Position numbers and translations under genes: made by a program. Below the pieces are notes generated by a model. The model was not told the origin of the DNA. It was given only the letters and a program-made list of their open reading frames with translations, and ran no database searches. Below, piece after piece: positions 1-7,392 of a stretch of 9,088 bases of DNA (its first letter is position 1; each line of letters starts with the position of its first letter). The stretch is from Microbacteriaceae bacterium (GTDB taxonomy: Bacteria; Actinomycetota; Actinomycetes; Actinomycetales; Microbacteriaceae), in the NCBI GenBank assembly GCA_947486475.1, contig CANKTR010000031.1, positions 1 to 9,088 of the forward strand, read 5' to 3'.

Positions 1-1748
1 GGGTTCGGCGAGATGCCGTCCGTGCCGTTATCCCACCAGGTCAAACCGGGGAACTGGAAGATCGGCAGCGATGCTGCGTCTCCCCACAGTGCCGCCTCGA
101 CTGCGGTCTGAAGCTCAACCTGCTTGGCAGGGTCAAGTTCCGTCTCGAGTGCCGAGAGGTTTTCGTCAACCGTCGGGTTGGCGTAGTCCTGGAAGTTGGA
201 CGGCTTGTCGGTTCCATACTGCTGGTCGTTACCCGTGATCGCGAGGCTCGACGAGCTCCACGCGAAGATAACCGCGTCGTGCGGGTTGATCGGGTAGAGG
301 GTCGGGTCGGTGAACTCCCAGTTCGGTTCCGACGTGTCAATCACGTTGAAGCCGGCCTTGAGGCTGTTCGCCTGGATCAGTTCGAGTTCCTGCGAGCGAC
401 GAACGTTGCCCGTGGGGTACCAGAACTTGACATCGATCGGAGTCGAGATGCCGGCGTCCGCGAGGATGCCAATTGCCTTCTCGACGCGCTCGGCGTCGGT
501 TCCCGAGTAGAAGTCCGAACCGTTAGCAGAAACGATTGCCTCATAGTTGGGCGATCCGGGGATCGTCAACAGCGAGTTACGAAGTTCAGCGTTGGGGTTC
601 AGCGGCTTGATGATGGTGTCGAGGATCTGGTCGCGCGGGATCGTCAGCAAGAATGCCTGACGGGCTGCGAGAGCAGTCGCTGCGTCTCCACCATAGGTCG
701 CGGGGTCAAACGGTCCACCGTTGTTGAACGTGAGGTCAACGTGCTCGTAGGCAGCCTCGTCACCACCGGTGAAGGATCCGTTCTGAAGTCCCTCAACAAG
801 CGCGAGGAGGTCAGCCGTGGGCTGTCCCGACGCAACCTGAACGTCACCGTTGTCGACAGCCTGAACTGCAGCGGTCGGGTCAGCGATTTCGCGGATCGTG
901 ATGCGCTCGTACTTGGGCGAAGGTCCCCAGGTGTACAGGGGGTTTGCCACGAGGGTGACGTAGGAGTCGGTGACAACTTCTTCGACCCGGTACGGCCCGT
1001 TGGAGAGGAACACCTTGGACATTGCGCCGTCGGTGGGGTCCGTGTCCGCCGCGGTTGCGTCGGTCACCTGGTAACCCGTGTTCCACGCGTCTGCGACAGG
1101 CTGGAGCCATGCGGTGTCGCCCGCCGTGACGGCCTCGATGAACTTGGCCTTGGCCTCGGCGGGGTCTGTGATGTCGGGGTGAGCGAGCATGACGGTTCCG
1201 TGAGCCGAAACACCAACACCGAAGTTGATCTCCCAGTCCACGTACTTCTTGTCATAGGCGAACTCGAGCGACTTGCCACTGACCGTTGGAAGCTTCGACG
1301 CGAGGTCGTCACGCGGTGCGGCGTGAAGGAACGTGTAGGTGTCGTCTGCGTTCTTGAAGTATCCGAAACCGGCTACCCATGCGAGGAGCATGTCTGCTCC
1401 GTCCACAGCGACGCCATCCGACCACGTGACAGCGTCGTTGACGGTGTACTTGACGGTGAGGGGCTCATCGCTGGTCTTCTGGTACGTTCCGAACTGCTCG
1501 CTCAGCAAAAGAGCGGGCGTGTTGTCGTAGTAGTTGAAGCCCGAGTTCGCAACGTACGACGGGAGCAGGTTAGCAACGTTGTTGCCACTGGCCGACGAGG
1601 GGTTGAACTCCGACGCGATGTCATTCCAGCCGACCGTGATGGACGTGCCTTCGATGACCTCGGATTGATACGGAAGCGCGCAACCGGAAAGAACGAGAAC
1701 GCTCGCTCCGACGGCGGCCACCGAAGCGAGAATTCGCTTGGTTTTCAT
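1..1748 (-). CDS. Family 5 ABC transporter substrate-binding lipoprotein (peptide-type), 3' end cut off by window edge
   Basis: Extracytoplasmic solute receptor that would deliver a ligand, probably oligopeptide-like, to an ABC permease. The visible 582 codons start at an ATG preceded by a perfect AGGAGG (1755-1760, 6-base spacing). The N-terminus is a lipoprotein signal: basic MKTKR, a hydrophobic stretch, then the lipobox LSGC with Cys23 as the lipidated residue. Family hallmarks follow: the WSDG motif at residues 109-112 inside a 'VKYTVNDAVTWSDG' block, and SNGPYRVEE at about 249-257. The opening 'TSITVGWNDIASEFNPSS' and 'NSGFNYYDNTP' segments resemble the actinobacterial 'ABC transporter family substrate-binding protein' group. 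Family members run about 500-600 aa, so only a few residues should be missing. Permease and ATPase genes, if linked, lie beyond the left edge. Ligand identity cannot be read from the sequence; nickel or sugar ligands occur in this fold too. Confidence 0.93.
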   Translation of the reverse strand, partial: MKTKRILASVAAVGASVLVLSGCALPYQSEVIEGTSITVGWNDIASEFNPSSASGNNVANLLPSYVANSGFNYYDNTPALLLSEQFGTYQKTSDEPLTVKYTVNDAVTWSDGVAVDGADMLLAWVAGFGYFKNADDTYTFLHAAPRDDLASKLPTVSGKSLEFAYDKKYVDWEINFGVGVSAHGTVMLAHPDITDPAEAKAKFIEAVTAGDTAWLQPVADAWNTGYQVTDATAADTDPTDGAMSKVFLSNGPYRVEEVVTDSYVTLVANPLYTWGPSPKYERITIREIADPTAAVQAVDNGDVQVASGQPTADLLALVEGLQNGSFTGGDEAAYEHVDLTFNNGGPFDPATYGGDAATALAARQAFLLTIPRDQILDTIIKPLNPNAELRNSLLTIPGSPNYEAIVSANGSDFYSGTDAERVEKAIGILADAGISTPIDVKFWYPTGNVRRSQELELIQANSLKAGFNVIDTSEPNWEFTDPTLYPINPHDAVIFAWSSSSLAITGNDQQYGTDKPSNFQDYANPTVDENLSALETELDPAKQVELQTAVEAALWGDAASLPIFQFPGLTWWDNGTDGISPN

Positions 1749-1777
1749 TGATTTCCTCCTGTTAGACACGGTTAAAA

Positions 1778-1806
1778 ATTATTCCGCGGTGCGGAACGTG
1801 TGTCAT
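1778..1806 (-). promoter_or_regulatory. Sigma70-type promoter of the substrate-binding lipoprotein gene
   Basis: Reading on the minus strand, ATGACA (1801-1806, 5/6 match to TTGACA) is followed after exactly 17 bases by AATAAT (1778-1783, 5/6 match to TATAAT). This predicts transcription starting near 1771 and a short leader of about 22 bases carrying the AGGAGG ribosome binding site. It is the best match to a housekeeping promoter in the window. The assignment is by eye; no transcript data. Confidence 0.6.
1782..1796. promoter_or_regulatory. Inverted repeat inside the promoter, possible operator
   Basis: TTCCGC-GGT-GCGGAA is a perfect 6-3-6 inverted repeat. It fills most of the -35/-10 spacer and overlaps two bases of the -10 hexamer of the lipoprotein promoter. 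A weaker outer pair (GACACG at 1765-1770 against CGTGTG at 1797-1802, 5 of 6) surrounds it. The position is classic for a repressor site, but no regulator gene is nearby and the repeat is short. Confidence 0.35.
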
Positions 1807-1845
1807 TGGTTCTTCACAGACTATTGCCCCGAGCGACCCAAAAAG

Positions 1846-1882
1846 GCGAGCGTTATGAAACAGTTAGGTTAGTTTCACTCGC
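1846..1882. repeat. Bulged dyad in the divergent intergenic region (hairpin or operator)
   Basis: GCGAG (1846-1850) and TGAAAC (1856-1861) pair with GTTTCA (1872-1877) and CTCGC (1878-1882): 11 base pairs with a 5-base bulge and a 10-base loop. On the minus strand the stem is followed by CTTTTT, which gives a terminator-like look for minus-strand transcription. On either strand the inner TGAAAC-N10-GTTTCA could be a protein site for the CPBP gene. It lies upstream of the lipoprotein promoter, so it is not in that gene's leader. Confidence 0.3.
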
Positions 1883-1917
1883 TCCGCGCGTGGTCCCCGA
1901 CTGAAAAGAGCCCGAGC

Positions 1918-2679
1918 ATGCCCCGAATTCGCTCCGAAATCGTTGTTGTTCTGCTGCTGAGCTACGGCATGTCCGCGCTGTACTCGCTGGTCGGAATCGC
2001 CAATCGGCTCTCCCAGCCAACCCCGCTTTCTCAACAGACCGCCACTCTCAATCGTCCGCTCGCCACGCAAGAGTTGTTCGATTTGCTGTACCAATTGCTC
2101 GGAATCGCGTCGGGACTAGCACCCGTCGCTCTCGTTCTCTGGTTAGTGTGGCGAGATTCCACCCCGCGACTCGGCGCGATCGGGTTGGGGTGGCCGGGCG
2201 GATTCACCTGGCCCAAACTGGGACGCGAAATAGCGGCCGGTTTCGGGCTTGCCGCCCTCATTGGTATACCCGGAATCGGGGTGCATCTCGCGGCGCGCGC
2301 CCTCGATCTGGGTGTGACCGTGGTCCCCACCGCGCTCGACGCCCACTGGTGGACGATTCCCGTTCTGATTTTGTGGGCGCTGCGGGCGGGACTCGGCGAA
2401 GAAATCATCGTCGTCGGTTATCTGTTCGATCGGCTCAAGGCGATCGGCTGGACACCGTGGCTCATCATCGGGGCGGCCGCTTTGCTACGCGGCACCTACC
2501 ATCTGTACCAAGGCTTCGGCGGATTCGCGGGGAACATCGCGATGGGACTCATTTTCGGGGCAATCTATATGCGCACCAAACGACTCGCGCCGCTGATCGT
2601 CGCTCACGTGCTCATCGACATCACCGCGTTCGTCGGTTACCCGCTCGCGGTGATTCTCTTCCCCGGGGTCTTCGCCTAG
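1918..2679 (+). CDS. CPBP-family (Abi/CAAX-like) intramembrane protease homologue
   Basis: A 253-aa polytopic membrane protein with about six to eight hydrophobic segments, among them residues 7-28, 60-78, 105-127, 146-160, 180-190 and 224-250. The CPBP signature is present in order: a Glu-Glu pair (E161-E162 in 'GLGEEIIVVGYLF'), His195 in 'RGTYHLYQGFGG', and His230 plus Asp234 in 'AHVLID'. These would be the catalytic or metal-site residues of a glutamic-type intramembrane protease. The usual Arg of EExxxR is Val here, and the Phe of FxxxH is Arg191. From family memory, this EE...GYL/RGxYHLYQGFGG pattern is typical of an actinobacterial subgroup, so it is probably a lineage feature and not decay. 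The start is preceded by a modest AAAAGAG at 1904-1910. Substrate is unknown; relatives act in prenyl-protein processing, bacteriocin immunity or envelope functions. It is transcribed divergently from the lipoprotein and converges on gcvP. Confidence 0.85.
   Translation: MPRIRSEIVVVLLLSYGMSALYSLVGIANRLSQPTPLSQQTATLNRPLATQELFDLLYQLLGIASGLAPVALVLWLVWRDSTPRLGAIGLGWPGGFTWPKLGREIAAGFGLAALIGIPGIGVHLAARALDLGVTVVPTALDAHWWTIPVLILWALRAGLGEEIIVVGYLFDRLKAIGWTPWLIIGAAALLRGTYHLYQGFGGFAGNIAMGLIFGAIYMRTKRLAPLIVAHVLIDITAFVGYPLAVILFPGVFA
2620..2654 (-). repeat. 9-bp inverted repeat with inner GNRA-loop stem, possible gcvP 3' hairpin
   Basis: ATCACCGCG and CGCGGTGAT are perfect 9-base complements separated by 17 bases. 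On the minus strand the loop contains CGG-GTAA-CCG, a small stem with a GNRA-type tetraloop. It lies inside the 3' end of the CPBP coding sequence, 44-78 bases past the gcvP stop codon. There is no T-tract on the minus strand, so it is not a standard intrinsic terminator. It could be a 3' stability structure of the gcvTHP mRNA, or simply coding chance. Confidence 0.25.
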
Positions 2680-2697
2680 CAACCCCCGCCCTCGCCT

Positions 2698-5655
2698 CTA
2701 GTCGACGAACGCCGACGGATCAGGACACGCACACGCGAGGTTACGATCACCGTACGCACCGTCCACGCGGCGAACCGGTGGCCAGTACTTGAGGTTGTCG
2801 ACCCGCGAGAACAGTCCCGACACGGTGTTCGCGGCGATCGCCCGGAACGGGTACGCAGCGACCTCGCGCGAATACGCGTGGTTCCACTCGCCCGCGATGA
2901 GCGACTCCGCGGTGTGCGGGGCGTTGACGAGCGGGTTGTCATCGGCCGGCCATTCACCCGACGCGACCGCATCCGCTTCGCGCTTGATGCCGATCATCGC
3001 TTCGATGAACCGGTCGAGCTCGTCGATGTCTTCACTCTCGGTCGGCTCGACCATGAGCGTTCCCGGAACGGGGAACGACATCGTCGGGGCGTGGAATCCG
3101 TAGTCGACGAGGCGCTTGGCCACGTCGTCTACGGTGACTCCCGTTTCCGCCGTGAGCGGGCGCAGGTCGAGGATGCACTCGTGCGCGACGAGCCCGTTTT
3201 CGCCCGCGTACAGCACCGGGTAGTGCTCACGGAGTCGAGCCGCGACATAGTTAGCCGACAGCACCGCGGACGCCGTCGCGTGACGAAGTCCGTCGGACCC
3301 CATCATGCGCACATAGGCCCACGAGATCGGCAGGATGCTCGGGCTTCCGTAGGGCGCCGCCGAAACCGGTCCGCCGCCGTGAAGGAAGGGTCCGGCACCG
3401 CCGGACGCCGAATCGAATGCCGGGTGAGCGTGCGCTTGCGCCATCGGGTGTCCGGGCAAGAACGGCGCGAGGTGGGCTTTGGCCCCGACCGGTCCGACGC
3501 CGGGACCGCCGCCGCCGTGCGGGATGGCGAAGGTCTTGTGCAGGTTGAGGTGCGAAACATCGCCGCCGATGTCACCGTATCGTGCGAACCCGAGCAGAGC
3601 GTTGAGGTTCGCTCCGTCGATGTAGACCTGTCCGCCGGCGGCGTGAACCGCATCGGTGATCGCGCGGATACCGTGCTCGTAGACCCCGTGGGTGGACGGG
3701 TAGGTGACCATGAGGGCGGCGAGACGATCGCCGTGCTCGGCGATTTTCGCGTTCAGGTCGTCAATGTCGACGTCGCCGTTCTCCTTGCAGGACACAACGA
3801 TGACCTTCATGCCGGCCAGGACAGCGGACGCCGCGTTGGTTCCGTGGGCGCTGGAGGGAATGAGGCACGTGTCACGGTGGTCGTCCCCGCGAGACAAGTG
3901 GTAGCCACGAATGGCCAGGAGTCCGGCGAGTTCGCCCTGGCTTCCCGCGTTGGGCTGGAGGCTGATGGTGTCGTAACCGGTCAGTTCCGTCAGCCACTCC
4001 TCGAGCTGCGAAATGAGCAACAGGTAGCCGTTCACGTCACTCGCGGGGGCGAACGGGTGCATCCCCCCGAATTCGCGCCACGTCACGGCTTCCATTTCCG
4101 TCGCCGAGTTGAGCTTCATCGTGCACGAACCGAGCGGAATCATTCCGCGGTCCAGCGCGAAGTCCTTGTCCGCGAGGCGCTTGAGGAACCGCATCATCGA
4201 CGTTTCGCTGTGGTGCGTGTTGAACACCGGGTGCGTGAGGATGTCGTCCGATCGAACGAGAAGCGCCGGGATAGCGGTGTCGCCAATCGTGGCGTCAGTA
4301 GCGCGAAGCGGCTCGGGGCTCAGACCGAAAATCGGGTCGATCAGTGGGTCGTCCCCGCCGGCCAAGATTCCCGTCGCAAACCCGGTCGACAGTTCATCAA
4401 ACGACAACTGCACGATGTCCGAATCGACGACGTGAATGAGAAGCCCCGCTGTGTGAGCCGAGGCAGCGAGAGACGCCGCCTTGCCCGGCACACGAATCTG
4501 CACGGTGTCAAAGAACTCCGAGTGAACAATGTCGTGACCCGCTGCGGCGGCACGTCGGGCGAAGCGCTGGGCGCGTTCGGCGACATTGAGAGCAATCTGG
4601 CGCAGACCGGCCGGTCCGTGATAGACCGCGTACATCGCCGCGAGCACCGCGAGAAGAACCTGTGCAGTACAGATGTTCGACGTTGCCTTGTCCCGACGGA
4701 TGTGTTGTTCGCGGGCCTGCAGAGTGAGGCGATACGCGGGTCGGCCGTCCGCATCACGCGAAACACCGATCAGTCGACCGGGCATCTGGCGTTCGAGGCC
4801 CTCGCTCACAGCGAAGAATGCCGAGTGCGGTCCACCGAATCCGAGCGGCACACCGAATCGCTGCGACGATCCGAGAACGATATCGGCTCCGAGGGAACCA
4901 GGCGAGACGACGAGGTTGAGGGCGAGCAAATCGCTTGCGACGATGACGACTCCGCCGACGCCCTTGACCGCGGCGATGTCGGCTGCGATGTCGCGGACGC
5001 GTCCGCTCGAGCCAGGGTTTTGGATGAGGGCCCCGAACGCGCCGCCCGCAACCGCGGCCGCAGCTTCGCCACCAGCGAAGTCGACGAACTTCAGGGTCAC
5101 ACCAATCGGCACGGCGCGGGTTTCGAGAACCGCGCGCGTCTGCGGGAAGGCGTCGGCGTCAACGAGGAACACCATGGACTCGCTGTCGGAAACACGGCGA
5201 GCCATCAGCATCGCCTCGGCCGCGGCGGACGCTTCGTCGAGCATGCCCGCGTTTGCGGTTCCCATTCCGGTGAGGTCACACACCATGGTTTGGAAAGTGA
5301 TGAGCGCTTCGAGTCTTCCCTGCGAAATTTCCGGCTGGTACGGCGTATAGGCGGTGTACCACGACGGGTTTTCGAAAATGTTCCGCTTGATGACACTCGG
5401 CATGACCGCGTCGTAGTACCCAAGGCCGATCATGTTCCGGCCGACGGTGTTCTCGGTCGCGATCGCCCGCAGTTCGGCGATGGTCTCGCGCTCACTGGCG
5501 GCGGCGGGGATACGCGACAGGAACGATTCTTGACGGATTGCGGTGGGGACAGCACTGTCCATTAGTTCGTCGAGGGTCGAGTATCCGAGCGACCCGAGCA
5601 TGAGGCTCTGGGCGTCACCGGTCGTTCCGATGTGGCGGCGGCGGAAATCGTTCAC
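2698..5655 (-). CDS. gcvP: Glycine dehydrogenase (decarboxylating), P protein of the glycine cleavage system
   Basis: PLP-dependent enzyme that decarboxylates glycine and passes the aminomethyl group to the lipoyl arm of GcvH, in the cytoplasm. The 985-aa product is the single-chain form (both halves of the split GcvPA/GcvPB fused) and slightly longer than the roughly 940-960 aa usual. The N-terminus has the family start 'FRRRHIG'. The first half contains '[16 protein letters not shown]' and the second '[15 protein letters not shown]'. The PLP-binding lysine is K707 in '[18 protein letters not shown]'. The C-terminus ends in the expected '[11 protein letters not shown]'. The start is GTG; the gap after the gcvH stop is 3 bases and no clear Shine-Dalgarno is visible, so translation is probably coupled to gcvH. 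It is the last gene of the gcvT-gcvH-gcvP operon, and no terminator fits in the 18 bases before the converging CPBP stop. All expected regions look intact. Confidence 0.98.
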   Translation of the reverse strand: MNDFRRRHIGTTGDAQSLMLGSLGYSTLDELMDSAVPTAIRQESFLSRIPAAASERETIAELRAIATENTVGRNMIGLGYYDAVMPSVIKRNIFENPSWYTAYTPYQPEISQGRLEALITFQTMVCDLTGMGTANAGMLDEASAAAEAMLMARRVSDSESMVFLVDADAFPQTRAVLETRAVPIGVTLKFVDFAGGEAAAAVAGGAFGALIQNPGSSGRVRDIAADIAAVKGVGGVVIVASDLLALNLVVSPGSLGADIVLGSSQRFGVPLGFGGPHSAFFAVSEGLERQMPGRLIGVSRDADGRPAYRLTLQAREQHIRRDKATSNICTAQVLLAVLAAMYAVYHGPAGLRQIALNVAERAQRFARRAAAAGHDIVHSEFFDTVQIRVPGKAASLAASAHTAGLLIHVVDSDIVQLSFDELSTGFATGILAGGDDPLIDPIFGLSPEPLRATDATIGDTAIPALLVRSDDILTHPVFNTHHSETSMMRFLKRLADKDFALDRGMIPLGSCTMKLNSATEMEAVTWREFGGMHPFAPASDVNGYLLLISQLEEWLTELTGYDTISLQPNAGSQGELAGLLAIRGYHLSRGDDHRDTCLIPSSAHGTNAASAVLAGMKVIVVSCKENGDVDIDDLNAKIAEHGDRLAALMVTYPSTHGVYEHGIRAITDAVHAAGGQVYIDGANLNALLGFARYGDIGGDVSHLNLHKTFAIPHGGGGPGVGPVGAKAHLAPFLPGHPMAQAHAHPAFDSASGGAGPFLHGGGPVSAAPYGSPSILPISWAYVRMMGSDGLRHATASAVLSANYVAARLREHYPVLYAGENGLVAHECILDLRPLTAETGVTVDDVAKRLVDYGFHAPTMSFPVPGTLMVEPTESEDIDELDRFIEAMIGIKREADAVASGEWPADDNPLVNAPHTAESLIAGEWNHAYSREVAAYPFRAIAANTVSGLFSRVDNLKYWPPVRRVDGAYGDRNLACACPDPSAFVD

Positions 5656-5658
5656 GGG

Positions 5659-6030
5659 CTATTCCGCAATCAGTGCTGCGTAGGCGTCCGCCGAGATGAG
5701 TTCCCCGAGGCTGGACACGCGTACCGAAAAGAGCCACCCGTTCCCGTAGGGATCCGAGTTCACCAGTTCCGGCGAGTCAACGACGGCCTGGTTGGATTCG
5801 ACGATTTCACCGGACACAGGTGCGAACAGTTCGCCCACCGACTTGGTCGATTCTGCCTCACCGACGATGGATCCGGCCGCGATGGTCTTGCCCACCTTGG
5901 GCAGGTCGACATACACGATGTCACCGAGCGCGTCGGCGGCGTACTGCGTGATTCCGACGACTGCGGTGTCGCCCTCGATGCGAACCCATTCGTGTTCGCT
6001 GGTGTACTGAAGTTCTGCGGGGATGCTCAT
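5659..6030 (-). CDS. gcvH: Glycine cleavage system H protein (lipoyl carrier)
   Basis: A 123-aa lipoyl-domain protein that shuttles the methylamine intermediate between GcvP, GcvT and the L protein. The lipoylated lysine is K63 in '[18 protein letters not shown]', the standard H-protein site. '[19 protein letters not shown]' near the N-terminus and '[15 protein letters not shown]' near the C-terminus are also family hallmarks, and the length is typical. Its ATG overlaps the gcvT stop as ATGA, indicating translational coupling; the gcvP start follows 3 bases after its stop. Function depends on lipoylation enzymes encoded elsewhere. Confidence 0.98.
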   Translation of the reverse strand: MSIPAELQYTSEHEWVRIEGDTAVVGITQYAADALGDIVYVDLPKVGKTIAAGSIVGEAESTKSVGELFAPVSGEIVESNQAVVDSPELVNSDPYGNGWLFSVRVSSLGELISADAYAALIAE

Positions 6031-7139
6031 GCGCGTGCCTTTCGAGAGTAGAACGGTGGAGTGATGACTGTTGCGGGGATTGATGTGCCACGCACGTCGA
6101 TGTCGACGACCGTGCCGGGTTCGGCAAAGTCGGGCTCAACGAGTGCGAAGGCGATGGGATAGCCGAGCGTTGGCGACAACGCCCCGCTCGTGACGATTCC
6201 GATGGTGCGGCCGTTGGCGTGGACCGCATAGTCGGCTCGTCCCGCTCGTTTACCCTCGGACTGGAGGCCCACCAAAACAGCCGCTCCAGCCGAAACCCCG
6301 GCCATGACGCCTTCTCGTCCGACGAAGCTGTCCTTGGTCAGATCCACGGCACGCGCCGCGTTGACCTGTGATGGCTTGAGCGAGACATTCAATTCGTGCC
6401 CGTACAGGGGCATGCCCGCTTCGAGCCGAAGGGTGTCGCGACACGCGAGCCCACAGGCCTGTAATCCACGGCTCTCGCCCGCTACGGTCGCTGCGCGCCA
6501 CAGTTCGGCGGCGTCGGTCGCGGCAATGTACAGTTCGAATCCGTCTTCGCCGGTATACCCGGTGCGGGCGACGAGGACGGGAGTTCCGCGGAAATCCGCG
6601 GGAATGCAACGGTAGTAACCAAGTTCCGCAAGACCCTCGATGGTCAGCCCGTCGACGTGCTCAAGGATGTCAGCCGAGTTCGGGCCCTGAACGGCAATGA
6701 GGGCCACGGTGTCCGAGTCGTCACGGACAACACAGTCGAATCCGCGGGCTCGCTCGCGAATTGCCTCGGCGGCAACGAACCGATTGCTCGCGTTCGCAAC
6801 GACCATGAATTCCTCGTCACCCGTTCGGTACACGATGAGGTCGTCGAGGATGCACCCATCCTCATTCAGCAGGAGGGAATACTTCGCGCGGCCAACGGGA
6901 ATGTTCGAGAGCGTTCCCGACAGGGCGTAGTCCAGGGCAGTGCCGGAACCTGGTCCAACCAACATGATTTCAGCCATGTGTGACAGATCAAAGATTCCAG
7001 CGGAGGTGCGAACAGCGTGGTGTTCCGCGAGATCGGAGGAATAGCGAACGGGCATGTCCCAACCGGCGAAGTCCGTAAAGGACGCGCCTAATTCGCGATG
7101 AACCGAATCGAGGGGAGACAGTGTGAGGGGCTCTGACAC
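6027..7139 (-). CDS. gcvT: Aminomethyltransferase, T protein of the glycine cleavage system
   Basis: Tetrahydrofolate-dependent enzyme that releases ammonia from the aminomethyl-lipoyl arm of GcvH and forms 5,10-methylene-THF. From the GTG at 7139 the protein is 370 aa, the usual size. Motifs: '[10 protein letters not shown]' (24-33), 'FDLSHMAEI' (50-58), the conserved acidic pair D99-D100 in 'ILDDLIVY', 'GPNSADIL' (152-159), '[10 protein letters not shown]' (195-204), '[18 protein letters not shown]' (233-250) and the C-terminal 'TPPFYSRK'. The GTG was chosen because GGAG (7145-7148) sits 5 bases upstream and homology begins just after it. An in-frame ATG at 7220 would give 27 extra residues, but that stretch is the 3' aptamer of the riboswitch. 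First gene of the operon; its stop overlaps the gcvH start. Confidence 0.96.
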   Translation of the reverse strand: MSEPLTLSPLDSVHRELGASFTDFAGWDMPVRYSSDLAEHHAVRTSAGIFDLSHMAEIMLVGPGSGTALDYALSGTLSNIPVGRAKYSLLLNEDGCILDDLIVYRTGDEEFMVVANASNRFVAAEAIRERARGFDCVVRDDSDTVALIAVQGPNSADILEHVDGLTIEGLAELGYYRCIPADFRGTPVLVARTGYTGEDGFELYIAATDAAELWRAATVAGESRGLQACGLACRDTLRLEAGMPLYGHELNVSLKPSQVNAARAVDLTKDSFVGREGVMAGVSAGAAVLVGLQSEGKRAGRADYAVHANGRTIGIVTSGALSPTLGYPIAFALVEPDFAEPGTVVDIDVRGTSIPATVITPPFYSRKARA

Positions 7140-7144
7140 AAACA

Positions 7145-7149
7145 CTCCG
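7145..7149 (-). promoter_or_regulatory. Shine-Dalgarno of gcvT, with a possible sequestering partner
   Basis: On the minus strand CGGAG at 7149-7145 precedes the GTG start by 5 bases and decides the start choice for gcvT. A complementary CTCCG lies upstream at 7170-7166; together they could form a 5-bp stem (6 with a G-U pair) with a 14-base loop and hide the ribosome binding site. Confidence 0.6.
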
Positions 7150-7182
7150 AAAGTCAACGCGCGGCCGGAGATCGGCTGCGGG

Positions 7183-7357
7183 ACTCCCCCTCTGTTTTTG
7201 TGCCTGAGAGTTTCGCGCATCGTGCACGCTTTCCCCTACGGCGGAAGCCTGGGCTTCGCTTTCCAGAGTGACCTAGCGGTGCGGTACGCGGACCTGAGAG
7301 ATTGGCGGGGAGGCTTGCTCCTTCGGTGACCGGTTCGAAACCGGTCTCTCCCGCAGC
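7183..7357 (-). ncRNA. Tandem glycine riboswitch in the gcvTHP leader
   Basis: Two glycine aptamers in series control the operon that degrades their ligand. Read on the minus strand, the 5' aptamer shows GGGAGAGACC (7352-7343), a 7-bp P2 hairpin with a TCG loop (7345-7329), the core CACCGAAGGAGCAA (7328-7315), AATCTCTCAGG (7303-7293) and the closing ACTCTGGAAAGCG (7269-7257). The 3' aptamer shows the GAAGC/GCTTC hairpin (7257-7244), CGCCGTAGGGGAA (7243-7231), GAAACTCTCAGGCA (7214-7201) and ACAGAGGGGG (7195-7186). These conserved blocks match the known gcvT-motif RNA, such as that of Bacillus subtilis, in order and spacing. No hairpin plus T-tract follows, so control is more likely at translation. 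Boundaries are accurate to within a few bases; the direction of the response (on or off) cannot be read directly, although gcv operons are usually switched on by glycine. Confidence 0.95.
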
Positions 7358-7386
7358 GCTAATGGGTCGTGTTCAGTTGTGGATCT

Positions 7387-7392
7387 AGTCTA
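7387..7392 (-). promoter_or_regulatory. Weak candidate -10 element for the gcvTHP leader
   Basis: TAGACT on the minus strand fits TAnnnT and would start RNA near 7380, about 23 bases before the first aptamer. No recognisable -35 lies 16-18 bases upstream, and the hexamer begins with the TAG stop of the preceding ABM gene. Co-transcription from the MFS-ABM genes is the alternative. Confidence 0.25.

Noticed and set aside
279..1751. 490-aa open frame on the plus strand opposite the lipoprotein gene
   Set aside because: Arg/Val/Gly-rich antisense shadow of a clearly real family 5 binding protein; typical of high-GC coding DNA and with no recognisable domain.
1842..1875. TAGGTT/TAGTTT as -10 elements for the CPBP gene
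   Set aside because: Neither has a plausible -35 or extended -10; such hexamers are expected by chance in the AT-richer spacer.
2148..2792. 214-aa plus-strand frame overlapping the CPBP gene
   Set aside because: Arg/His-rich alternative frame with no hydrophobic segments, inside a gene with clear CPBP motifs.
2878..5565. 895-aa open frame on the plus strand opposite gcvP
   Set aside because: Very long but is the antisense of the intact gcvP; its composition (Arg, Val, Asp, Gly, His-rich, no hydrophobic core pattern) is that of a shadow frame.
7140..7220. Upstream ATG start for gcvT at 7220 (27 extra residues)
   Set aside because: The extension encodes conserved riboswitch aptamer sequence, has no homology to T proteins, and the GTG at 7139 has a good Shine-Dalgarno.
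7325..7352. tRNA-like T-arm (GGTTCGAAACC) on the plus strand
   Set aside because: No acceptor, D or anticodon arms fit around it; the sequence is the P2 hairpin of the first glycine aptamer read on the opposite strand.
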